A stretch of DNA of 64,000 nucleotides, taken from NCBI RefSeq assembly GCF_012927305.1, contig NZ_JABBGH010000003.1:1054001-1118000 (forward strand), read 5' to 3'. Below, piece after piece: positions 8,243-16,317 of this stretch. Made by a program: the position numbers and the translations under genes. The stretch comes from Hymenobacter polaris. GTDB lineage: Bacteria > Bacteroidota > Bacteroidia > Cytophagales > Hymenobacteraceae. The first letter of the stretch is position 1. Every line of letters begins with the position of its first letter. The notes under the pieces are model-generated. The model worked only from the letters and a program-made list of their open reading frames with translations, searched no databases and was not told the DNA's origin.

Positions 8243-9514
8243 TTAACTCCGCACCCACTCGGGGGCTAGGCTAGCCAGCGTAGGCCTGATGGCTGCCGCC
8301 CGCCGGTAAAGGTCGGCCAGCAAAAAGCCCACGTTGAATTTGCTGGCGTAAGCGAAACCTGCGCGGCCCATGTGCTCCAATTCAGCGGGGTGGTCGTAGA
8401 GGTATTCTACGGCCCGCGCCAGGGCCGCCGTGGTAGCCTCGGCCGACTGCACGGGGACTTTGATGCCCGCGTCGTCGGGGATAAAATCGGTAGCTCCGTG
8501 GTGGTCCAGCGTCAGAATGGGCAAGCCCATAGCCATCGATTCCAGGTACTGGTTGGCGTAGGTATCGCGCAGGCTGCAAAGCATAAACAAGTCGTGGCTG
8601 AGGTAGGCGGCGCGGGTGGCCTCGTAGGGCACGCTGCCGTGCCAGGTTACGCGGTCGGTGAGGCCAGCGGCGGCTATCCAGCCCGGCACTAGTGGCCCCA
8701 CCGGGCCATCGCCCATAATGTCGAGGTGAAAAGGTATTCGTTTATCTACCTTCCCTAGGGCATCCAGCACCAGCGCCAGCCCTTTGCGTGGGTATAGCCG
8801 GGCCAGCCACAGGATGCGCAACGGGCGGCCAGCCAGCGCCGGGCGAGGCGGGTAAGCGGCCGGCCGGTACTCAGCGGGCAGCGCTACGCTCATCACCAGC
8901 TCGACGTGGCGCGCACCCAAGCGGCGCGCTAGGTTGGCGGTGTCGCGGTTAGCCGCAAATACTAGGGCCGCGTGCCGCAGCGACTGGCGTACGTTAGGGT
9001 CGAAGGTGGTGAGCAAGCTGCTGATAGCATTACGCACGGTTTCAGTTTTAAACCAATCGGGCAGGTAGCAGCGCAAGGAGGCTGGGGCAGTCATGCCGCC
9101 GCCTAGGGGGCCTAGCAATAGCGGCTTGCCCAGGCGCCACAGCCACGAAGCCATCTGCAAGCTGTTGTAGGTGACGTGGTGCACCACATCAAAATTGACT
9201 TGCGCATCAAGTCGCTGGGCTACGCGCCAGGCCTGGTACTGCCATACCACGTAGTGCAGGTACACGCCCGGCTGCCAGCGGTAGGCGTAGTTAACGGCCC
9301 TAGGCACATCGACATATATCGGGTGGATGCGGGCCGCGATGGGGTTGGCGGCACGCTCGGCCAATACCTGAGTAATATTAGCGCGGCCGCGTGGGGTGGT
9401 CAGGCACCACACCTCGTGGCCTAGGGCGGCGGCCTGCCACAGCCAGTTGAAGCCCGACCCCTCTTCACTGCCGCGGGAAGGGTCGCAGGCGTAGGCCGAT
9501 AGCAGAAGTCTCAT
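8243..9514 (-). CDS. Glycosyltransferase family 4 protein
   Basis: A 423-residue GT-B fold enzyme. The N-terminal domain starts LLLSAYACDPSRGSEEGSGF, where the glycine-rich loop follows the acceptor-binding strand. The C-terminal nucleotide-sugar domain begins near LRILWLARLYPRKGL and carries SLRDTYANQYLESMAMGLPILT, the E-x7-E region that contacts the donor. It belongs to the exopolysaccharide operon, with about 100 bases to the next gene and 12 from the previous one. It probably adds one sugar to the repeat unit; specificity is unknown. Confidence 0.87.
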   Translation of the reverse strand: MRLLLSAYACDPSRGSEEGSGFNWLWQAAALGHEVWCLTTPRGRANITQVLAERAANPIAARIHPIYVDVPRAVNYAYRWQPGVYLHYVVWQYQAWRVAQRLDAQVNFDVVHHVTYNSLQMASWLWRLGKPLLLGPLGGGMTAPASLRCYLPDWFKTETVRNAISSLLTTFDPNVRQSLRHAALVFAANRDTANLARRLGARHVELVMSVALPAEYRPAAYPPRPALAGRPLRILWLARLYPRKGLALVLDALGKVDKRIPFHLDIMGDGPVGPLVPGWIAAAGLTDRVTWHGSVPYEATRAAYLSHDLFMLCSLRDTYANQYLESMAMGLPILTLDHHGATDFIPDDAGIKVPVQSAEATTAALARAVEYLYDHPAELEHMGRAGFAYASKFNVGFLLADLYRRAAAIRPTLASLAPEWVRS

Positions 9515-9526
9515 AAATGCAAAAAG

Positions 9527-10579
9527 CTAGTTGGGCTGCGCAGCAGCCTGGGGCTGGCGCGACTTAGGGTTCTGGGGGCTTTGCAGGCCAGCCGCCACGG
9601 GCTTCTGGCCGGCCAGCACGCGCCGCACAATGGCCTTCACACGGCTCAGTAAAAACTCGTTGAAGCGGCGGCTGTCGCGGCGGCGGTCCTGCACCACGCG
9701 CGCCGGGTGGCGCAGCGGAAAGGCGAGGTTGCCGGCCGGCACGGCGCCCTGGTTGTCGCCGCTGTCGTGGGTGTGGGTCGAGTCGTGGCCGAAGCCAATG
9801 TTGCCCACCAGGTTCACGGCGGGCACAATATAAAGCCCCTGGTGCCGGGCAATGGTGTACTCCCACTGGTAGTCCCACACGTCGGGCGGCTGAGGTAGGG
9901 CCAGCACGCCGGCCATCTTGCCCAGGCGGTAGCGCCTTTCGAGGGGACCGGTAAAGGTGTCGTTTAGCTCGCCAGCAGCCACCACACGCTTAAAATCGGT
10001 GAGATGGTAGTCGTAGAGCTGCCAGGCCCGGCGCCAGGTGGCCCAGCCCCAGCTGTTGCGCTGCGTCGAGAAGTGGTACGAGGGCTCGCCGGGGCCTAGG
10101 GGGCGCTGCGCCTCCGAGCCAAAGTTGTTGCCCCCGATGTGCATCACGCGCGCATCGTGGCGGTAGCGGGCCAGCAGCTCGGCGCAAAACCGGTAGAAGC
10201 TGGGCGAGGGCACGCAGTCGTCTTCTAAAATGATGCCCTCGGTTTCGTGCGCAAAAAACCAGTTCATGGCCGTGACCGGCCCTAGGCCACAGTTCAGGTT
10301 GTTTTCCTGAAACAGCGTAAATACCTCGCAAGGCCAGTCTACTTCCTCCACCACGGCGCGGGTTTGGGCGCAGCGCACGGCATCGGTGGGATGGCCGGGG
10401 CGGGGGCCGTCGGCGGCCACGTACAGGCGCGTAGGCCGGGCCTGCCGAATGGTTTCGAATACGCGCCGCGTGGTATCGGGGCGGCTAAAAATGAGCAGCA
10501 GCACCGGCGTGGTGAGGGCACCGGGCGCCGGGGCCGCCCCGGCAGGGCGCGTTGGCGAAGGGGCAGCAGTTGTTAGCAT
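9527..10579 (-). CDS. Glycosyltransferase, HlpA-like nucleotide-diphospho-sugar transferase type
   Basis: A 350-residue protein with a GT-A type core. PVLLLIFSRPDTTRRVFETI opens the domain, LYVAADGPRPG follows, and GIILEDDCVPSPSFYRFC carries the acidic metal-binding motif. This pattern matches proteins annotated as hemolytic protein HlpA-like glycosyltransferases. NSWGWATWRRAWQLYD in the middle is also characteristic. The last 35 residues are low-complexity and rich in Q, P and A. It sits between two GT4 genes in the exopolysaccharide operon and is probably a repeat-unit transferase. The haemolysin name reflects annotation history, not function. Confidence 0.75.
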   Translation of the reverse strand: MLTTAAPSPTRPAGAAPAPGALTTPVLLLIFSRPDTTRRVFETIRQARPTRLYVAADGPRPGHPTDAVRCAQTRAVVEEVDWPCEVFTLFQENNLNCGLGPVTAMNWFFAHETEGIILEDDCVPSPSFYRFCAELLARYRHDARVMHIGGNNFGSEAQRPLGPGEPSYHFSTQRNSWGWATWRRAWQLYDYHLTDFKRVVAAGELNDTFTGPLERRYRLGKMAGVLALPQPPDVWDYQWEYTIARHQGLYIVPAVNLVGNIGFGHDSTHTHDSGDNQGAVPAGNLAFPLRHPARVVQDRRRDSRRFNEFLLSRVKAIVRRVLAGQKPVAAGLQSPQNPKSRQPQAAAQPN

Positions 10580-10664
10580 AGCATTGGCTTACAGAAGAAC
10601 GGGACTCTAGCAACTAAGATAGTAGTGCAAGCCAGGGTTTCCAGCTTCCTTACGAATAGTGGAG

Positions 10665-11876
10665 CTATTCGGCTACCAGCACTGGCGCGGCCGCAGCCGC
10701 GCGCTGGCCGGTGGGCGCCGCCTGAACGGCGCGGTAGGCCGCCAGCGTGCGCTGAAGAATGGTGTCGGGATTGTGGCGCTCTAGCGCCAGTGCCCGGCCC
10801 TGCTCGGCAATACGCTGGTGCAGGGCCGGGTCGCGGTGCAGGCGGATGGTTTGCCGGGCTAGCGTGCTGGGGTCCAGGGTGCACAGCAGGCCGGTTTCGC
10901 CCTCGGTGATGAGCGAGCCCACGCCCCCCACGTCCGACGCCACCACCGGCAGGCCCATCAGCTGCGCCTCGCACACGCTGTTGGGGCTGTTGTCGATGTA
11001 GGACGGGTGTAGCAGGCAAAACGACTCGCGGTAGAGCTTGGCTAGGCCCACGCCGTCCTGGAACGGCCGGCATTCTACGTTGTCGGGGCCCACGTGGCGC
11101 AGCTGGTGCTTCTCGGCCACGGCCGTGATGTCGGCCGGCTGCAAGCGTCCCACTATCACCAGCTTCAGGTTGGTGTGCTGTGCAATCTCGTTGAAGCCAA
11201 TAAGTAGCTCCTTGAAACCCTTAACTATTTGGTTGCCCCCCACAAACAGGGCCTGGGGCCGCGGCAATGGGGCCGGGGCCGGCTGCTCGGCGGCCGTGAA
11301 AAAGTCGGGCCGAATGGTTTCCCAGTTGTGGAAGATGGTGCAGCCGGGGCTTAGCTTGGCCGTGAGGGCTTTGTCCCAGGTAGTGCGGCAAATGAAGTTG
11401 TGAATGGTGGGCAGGTAGCGCTTTTCGTAGTAGCCGGCCAGCGTCCACAAGAATTTCAACATCGAAAACCGCTTAGGCACCACCCGCGCGTAGTCGGACA
11501 CGATGCCCTGCACCGACAGAATTTTGGGCACGCGCAAGCCTGCCGTCATAGCGGGCAGCTGCAATTCGGAGCCGTGCAGGTGCAGCAGGTCGTACTGATG
11601 AGCGTGGGCCCGCAGGTACTTGCGCACGATGGCAATGCGCCACTGGTACAGCGTCAGGATGTCAGTGCGCACTTTGGGCGTCTTCAAGTAAATGAAGTGC
11701 ATGCCGTCGCGGTCAAACTCATCCACTGGCTGGGCAATGCGGTGCGTCCAGTTGAGCACCGTCAGCTCGACGCCCGGCACCTGCTTCAGCAGATTGGCCA
11801 AGGTGCCTACCCACGGCACCGGGTGGGCCGCTGGCTCTAGCGGGTGCGGGTAGGGGGCAAGCCACAGTATTTTCAT
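10665..11876 (-). CDS. Glycosyltransferase family 4 protein
   Basis: A 403-residue GT-B enzyme. The N-terminus KILWLAPYPHPLEP is a typical start strand for this family. The second Rossmann domain starts at PQALFVGGNQIVKG, with KLVIVGRL and the donor-contact segment PSYIDNSPNSVCEAQLMGLPVVASDVGG. The end is low-complexity and Ala-rich. It is in the exopolysaccharide operon, 45 bases downstream of the polymerase gene. It likely transfers a hexose to the lipid-linked repeat unit; donor unknown. Confidence 0.87.
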   Translation of the reverse strand: MKILWLAPYPHPLEPAAHPVPWVGTLANLLKQVPGVELTVLNWTHRIAQPVDEFDRDGMHFIYLKTPKVRTDILTLYQWRIAIVRKYLRAHAHQYDLLHLHGSELQLPAMTAGLRVPKILSVQGIVSDYARVVPKRFSMLKFLWTLAGYYEKRYLPTIHNFICRTTWDKALTAKLSPGCTIFHNWETIRPDFFTAAEQPAPAPLPRPQALFVGGNQIVKGFKELLIGFNEIAQHTNLKLVIVGRLQPADITAVAEKHQLRHVGPDNVECRPFQDGVGLAKLYRESFCLLHPSYIDNSPNSVCEAQLMGLPVVASDVGGVGSLITEGETGLLCTLDPSTLARQTIRLHRDPALHQRIAEQGRALALERHNPDTILQRTLAAYRAVQAAPTGQRAAAAAPVLVAE

Positions 11877-11921
11877 AGCAAACAGGGAAAGGAAGGCCTA
11901 GGGGTGAAAAAACGGCCAGGG

Positions 11922-13235
11922 CTAGGCCGGCGCGTAGGTGCGCGGCTGAACCAGCGGTTGCCGGGCAGGGGCCTCGTTGGCTGCCTCCGCATCTTCGGCG
12001 GCCACGTCGCTTAGGAGAGGCTCGGGCTCGGCAATGGCGGCCAACATCAACCCCAGCAAGGCAAAATGGTAGGTCGACCAGTCGTAAGAAGCCGAAAACA
12101 CCAGCAAGGAAATGAAGTAGGCCATGAGCAGGGCCGTGTCGGTGCGCAGGGGCCCGCGCTGCAGCAGCCGCTGCGCCACCCGAATAACGGGCACCAGCAG
12201 CACCAGCAAAATGCCCAGAATGCCGAAGTAAAAGGCTCGGTCGAGGTAAAAGTTATGGAAGTGGTGGCCGGTGCGGTCGGCCCACATTGGCTGGTCGTTG
12301 CTAGGGTCGTAAAACTGCATGGGCACCTCAAAACCCTCGAGGCGCCAGCCGGCAATGGGCCGCTCATACACCAGCGGCAGGTACGACTCGAGCTGCTTGA
12401 GGCGCCAACTGCCGGTGCCCTGCTTGTCGGCGTTGGCCATGTCCTCCACGTTGGTTTGCATGCGGGTTATCACCTCGGGGTTGTTGAGCACGATGGCCCC
12501 CACGCCCAGCGAGCCCAGCCCGACCGGCAGGGCTATCAGCAGCAATATCTTATTGAAGGAAAACCGAACGCCACCCGCTCGGCGCAGCAGCAGCAAGTCG
12601 ATGGGCACGGCAATGACAGTGGCAATCCACACCGAGCGGTGCTGCAAGAATAGGATGAATACCAGGCTCATGAAAAAGCCCAGCAGCAGTAGCAGGCTGC
12701 CCTTGGCCAGGTAGCGGTTGAGGCAATACAGCGCCACTGGCAAAAATAGGTAGGCCGACGACGAGGCAAAGCCCCGCTCATTTTCGGCGAAGGCCGAGAG
12801 GCTGAGCGAGTCGCGGTGAAAAACCAGTAGGTTGGCAATGAGCACCAGCACCAACACGCTCACTACCTGCCCGAGGGAAGGCAGCCCAAAGCGCCGGTAA
12901 AAGGTATAGGTGCCGAGCAATATAAGCAGCATAAAGAGCTTGCTGAATACGTGCGGATAGGCCAGCCACGAGCCCTGGTTGGCATACGACTCCAGCATCA
13001 GCCCCCCGATAACGGCCAGCACCACCCACAGCCAGCCGCGGATAAGTGGCTCCATGCTGCGCCCGTAGAGAAACAGAAACGCCGTGAAGCCCGCAAACAG
13101 CCCGTACGTGTAGAGCTTGATGCCATCGGGCTCCTGGTCAATCTGGGGCCCGTAAATAAATTCCCAAAAGGCCGCATTGGTGGCCAGCACCGCCAGCAGC
13201 GGCATAATAAGCAGAAAGTGCAGGCGAAATTTCAT
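11922..13235 (-). CDS. O-antigen ligase / Wzy-type polysaccharide polymerase
   Basis: A 437-residue integral membrane protein with about ten hydrophobic segments, for example LLIMPLLAVLATNAAFW, LFMLLILLGTYTFY and ILLLIALPVGLGSLGVGAIVL. A long external loop carries an Arg-rich stretch and HHFHNFYLDRAFYFG, in the position of the catalytic His-containing loop of the O-antigen ligase/Wzy superfamily. Between glycosyltransferases and a flippase, it is best read as the repeat-unit polymerase of a Wzx/Wzy-dependent pathway. It could instead be a ligase, since both share the fold. The C-terminal tail is polar and Ala/Glu-rich. Confidence 0.78.
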   Translation of the reverse strand: MKFRLHFLLIMPLLAVLATNAAFWEFIYGPQIDQEPDGIKLYTYGLFAGFTAFLFLYGRSMEPLIRGWLWVVLAVIGGLMLESYANQGSWLAYPHVFSKLFMLLILLGTYTFYRRFGLPSLGQVVSVLVLVLIANLLVFHRDSLSLSAFAENERGFASSSAYLFLPVALYCLNRYLAKGSLLLLLGFFMSLVFILFLQHRSVWIATVIAVPIDLLLLRRAGGVRFSFNKILLLIALPVGLGSLGVGAIVLNNPEVITRMQTNVEDMANADKQGTGSWRLKQLESYLPLVYERPIAGWRLEGFEVPMQFYDPSNDQPMWADRTGHHFHNFYLDRAFYFGILGILLVLLVPVIRVAQRLLQRGPLRTDTALLMAYFISLLVFSASYDWSTYHFALLGLMLAAIAEPEPLLSDVAAEDAEAANEAPARQPLVQPRTYAPA

Positions 13236-13269
13236 AGAAGATAAGGCAGCGGCGAACGAATAAAGCTAG

Positions 13270-14502
13270 CTACGCAGGATGCGCCGCGTGGGCCGGCCGC
13301 GGCGAGGTAGGCCGCGGGGCTTCGGGCGGGGCCAGGCCCCTGGCCTGCTGGTAAAAAGCCAGCGTGCCCCGCGCCATAGCAGCGGTGTCGAAGCGGGTGC
13401 GGGCGTAGGCATACTGGCGCTGCTGCAAGCTGCGCCGGGCCGCTGGGTCGGCCAACAGCTCGGCCACTTGCTGGGCTAGCGCTGCTGGCGGGGTGCTTTG
13501 CGGCAGCGAGGCTTCGGGGGTGCCAGCCAGTAGCTCGGGGCTGCCGCCAGCGGCCAGGGCTAGGGCGGGGCAGCCAGCCGCCATCGCTTCAATCACCACG
13601 TAGGGGCAGTTTTCGCGGGTGGCCGTATGCACGTACAAATCGGCCGCGTGCAGCAGGGGCGCCACCTGCGAATGATAGCCCAGTAGCACCACGTCGTGCT
13701 CGAGGCCATGCTCGGCAATGAGCGCGCGCAGCATGGGCTCGTCCTCGCCCTTGCCCACCAGCACCGTGAGGCAGCCGGGGTGCAGCTGCCGCAGTTCGCT
13801 GGCCATGCGCACCATATACTGCTGATTTTTGCGGGCCTCCAGCTGGCCAATATTCAGCACAATGGGCCGGCCGGGGTACAGGGCGCGCAAGTTGGGCCCG
13901 GCGGCCGGGGGCCTAGGCCCCTTTGGGGGGGCAAAGGCCGCCATATCCACGCCGTTGTGCACGATGGTGGTGCGGGTGGCGGGTGGCAGCAGGGTCCGGG
14001 TCATGCGCAGGGCGTATTCCGAAATACTTAGGAAAAACTGCGTGCGGCTGAGTAAGAAATTAAACCAGCGCAGTTCAAACCGGGCGGCCAGGCTTTTTTC
14101 GGGCAGGCGCAGCTGCTTGATTACTTCCTCGCCAGGATGGTCGTTATAGTGCCCCGTTACTACGACCGGCACCTGGTCGCGCAAGGCCAGGCGAGCGGCC
14201 CAGCCGCTACCCACATCCTGGGCATTCACCACGTCGTAAGCTTGGTGGCGGTCGATGGCAAAGTAAATCTTGGCTATTTCGCTAAGCTCGATGCCCAGGC
14301 GCTCGCCCAGGCGGCCCGGCAGCAGCCCTAGCGCGTGGCGTAGGGAGCCAATGATGCGACTGGGCACCGGCCGGGCGTCAGCCAGCGTCACTACCGTTAC
14401 GGTGTGGCCTTCTGCCCGCAGCAAAGCCGCCAGGCGCTCGTAGTGCACCCGCACTCCGGAGGCTGCTCCTGGCACTTGCGTTGAAGTTAGCAGAATGTTC
14501 AT
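13270..14502 (-). CDS. Glycosyltransferase family 4 protein
   Basis: A 410-residue GT-B enzyme. It starts NILLTSTQVPGAASGVRVHY, with an acceptor loop rich in small residues. The donor domain runs from RPIVLNIGQLEARKNQQYMV to TRENCPYVVIEAMAAGCPAL, including the conserved E-A-M-A-x-G-x-P block. The C-terminal 20 residues are Pro/Ala/His-rich and probably disordered. Third GT4 gene of the exopolysaccharide operon, between the flippase and polymerase genes. Confidence 0.87.
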   Translation of the reverse strand: MNILLTSTQVPGAASGVRVHYERLAALLRAEGHTVTVVTLADARPVPSRIIGSLRHALGLLPGRLGERLGIELSEIAKIYFAIDRHQAYDVVNAQDVGSGWAARLALRDQVPVVVTGHYNDHPGEEVIKQLRLPEKSLAARFELRWFNFLLSRTQFFLSISEYALRMTRTLLPPATRTTIVHNGVDMAAFAPPKGPRPPAAGPNLRALYPGRPIVLNIGQLEARKNQQYMVRMASELRQLHPGCLTVLVGKGEDEPMLRALIAEHGLEHDVVLLGYHSQVAPLLHAADLYVHTATRENCPYVVIEAMAAGCPALALAAGGSPELLAGTPEASLPQSTPPAALAQQVAELLADPAARRSLQQRQYAYARTRFDTAAMARGTLAFYQQARGLAPPEAPRPTSPRPAHAAHPA

Positions 14503-14589
14503 AGCGATAAAAAAGCGAGCGGCCTGGCTACCCCAGGTGGAGCGCCCCTAGGGGCATACATGTTTGTACGTGAGTTGGCGCTGGATGCG

Positions 14590-16212
14590 CTAGCGGTGCG
14601 CTACCGGCTCGGGCTCAGCCACCAGCTCGGGAGGCAGCCCGCTGCTTTGCTCGGCAAAGGCGTCGAAGCTGCCAAATAAATTGGCGCTTGCCTCTAAAAA
14701 GCCAGCGTAGCGGGTGAGCGGGGCGCGCAACCCAGCGGGCAGCCCTAGGCCCTGGGCGCGCCCCACGGCCTGGCGCAGCAGCGGGTGCAGCTCGGCCGTG
14801 GGCCAGCGCAGCACCACTAGGCTCAGCACCAGCGCGCCGGTAGCCATCAGGGCCAGCAGCGTGAGCAGGGTGGGCAACTGCCAGGGGCGCAGCAGCGTGG
14901 CCACCGCCAGTAGCCCTAGGCCCACCGCCGCGGCATTGAGCAGCCCCGGCCGGTAAATGGCCAGCAGCCGCCAGTATGGAATAGCAATGTCGCGGTGCGT
15001 AATGCGCATGTAAAGGAAGGTGCGCACGACCTCACCCAAGCCGATGGCGGCCGCAATGCCGGTCAGGCCGTAGCCCTTCAGGCTCCAAAACAGCCCCGTG
15101 AGCAGGGCCATAAAGGTGAGGTTGAGCACGACTTTCTGGTGCAGGTTGGCGCGGGCATCAGCCACTACGCCCGCTAGCAAGGTGGTCATGCTGAGTGGAA
15201 TGGCCACGCACAACACCCGCAGGATGGGTACTGAGGCTTGCCAGCGTGGCCCCAATAGCACGCCCACCAGCTCGGGCGCCGCCACGGCCACGCCTGCGCA
15301 CAGCGGCAGCACCAGCGTGGCAATGAGGGTGCTGCCCGCCAGGTACAGCGCCCGCACCCGCGGCAGGTCTTCCTGAATTTTGCTGAACGCCGGAAAGGCT
15401 ACCCGCGCCAAGCTATTGGTCAGGAAGTACATTGGCAGGTACAGCAGCATGTAGGCCCGGTTGTAGATGCCCAGCAGCGCCGAGCCCAGCAGCCGGCCAA
15501 TCAGTAGCGTGTCGAGGTTGCCGTTGATAAACTCTAGAAAGCCAACTAGCGACGTGCGCCCGCCGTAGCTAAGCAGCCGGGCGTAGGGCGCCCAGTCGAA
15601 GATGAACCGTAGCGAGTGGCGCACTACCAGGTAGTTGAATAGGGCCGCAAAGAACTGTTGGGCCAGGCTAGCCACTACCAGGCTCCACACCCCGGCGCCC
15701 TGCCAAGCCAGCATCACGCCCACGCCGCCGTAGCCTAGCACGTAGGCCACCACCTCCACCTTGGCAATGGCATCGAAACGCATTTCGCGGCGCAGCAGGC
15801 TGGTAGCCGTAGCACCCAGGCCCACCAAAATGAATCCTAGGGCCTGCACCCGCACCAAAGGCAGCACCGCCTCGTTCTTCAAAAAGAAAACGGCCAGCGG
15901 TGCCCCCAGCCAGGCCAGGCCCGCCACGGCCAGCCCAAGGGCCAGCGAGGCCGTGAAGGTGGCCCGCACATCCGCAGTATCAATGCTTAGGCGCTGCACC
16001 AGGGCGTGCCCCAGGCCCATCTCGGCAAAGTAGCTGCCGAAGCGCAGCACCACCCCCGTCATGGCCACCAGCCCGAAGGCGGTAGGCGGCAGCAGCCGGG
16101 CCATAATAGCAGTGTAGCCAATCTGCATCAAGGCCGTGAGCACCGTGGCCGCTGTCGTCCACTGCATGCCGCGCACGGCGGTAGAGGTAAGATTTTGCGT
16201 GGTAACGGCCAT
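14590..16212 (-). CDS. Lipopolysaccharide/exopolysaccharide flippase (Wzx/WzxC type, MOP superfamily)
   Basis: A 540-residue membrane protein with 12 to 14 hydrophobic segments. The N-terminus TAVRGMQWTTAATVLTALMQ and LPPTAFGLVAMTGVVL are typical of WzxC-like oligosaccharide flippases of the MOP exporter superfamily. The family moves undecaprenyl-linked repeat units across the inner membrane. The polar tail of about 60 residues is longer than usual. It lies between the tyrosine autokinase and a GT4 gene. A second, different flippase is at 22921-24285, so two polymers or two steps may be served. Confidence 0.86.
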   Translation of the reverse strand: MAVTTQNLTSTAVRGMQWTTAATVLTALMQIGYTAIMARLLPPTAFGLVAMTGVVLRFGSYFAEMGLGHALVQRLSIDTADVRATFTASLALGLAVAGLAWLGAPLAVFFLKNEAVLPLVRVQALGFILVGLGATATSLLRREMRFDAIAKVEVVAYVLGYGGVGVMLAWQGAGVWSLVVASLAQQFFAALFNYLVVRHSLRFIFDWAPYARLLSYGGRTSLVGFLEFINGNLDTLLIGRLLGSALLGIYNRAYMLLYLPMYFLTNSLARVAFPAFSKIQEDLPRVRALYLAGSTLIATLVLPLCAGVAVAAPELVGVLLGPRWQASVPILRVLCVAIPLSMTTLLAGVVADARANLHQKVVLNLTFMALLTGLFWSLKGYGLTGIAAAIGLGEVVRTFLYMRITHRDIAIPYWRLLAIYRPGLLNAAAVGLGLLAVATLLRPWQLPTLLTLLALMATGALVLSLVVLRWPTAELHPLLRQAVGRAQGLGLPAGLRAPLTRYAGFLEASANLFGSFDAFAEQSSGLPPELVAEPEPVAHR

Positions 16213-16317
16213 CAGGTTCGAGCTAGGTGCAGCAGCGGCGAATGGTAAGTGCGTGAAAAAGTAACGATTAGATAATGAACCTTGTATCCCCTGTAAGACC
16301 CTAGGGCCCGCTGGTGG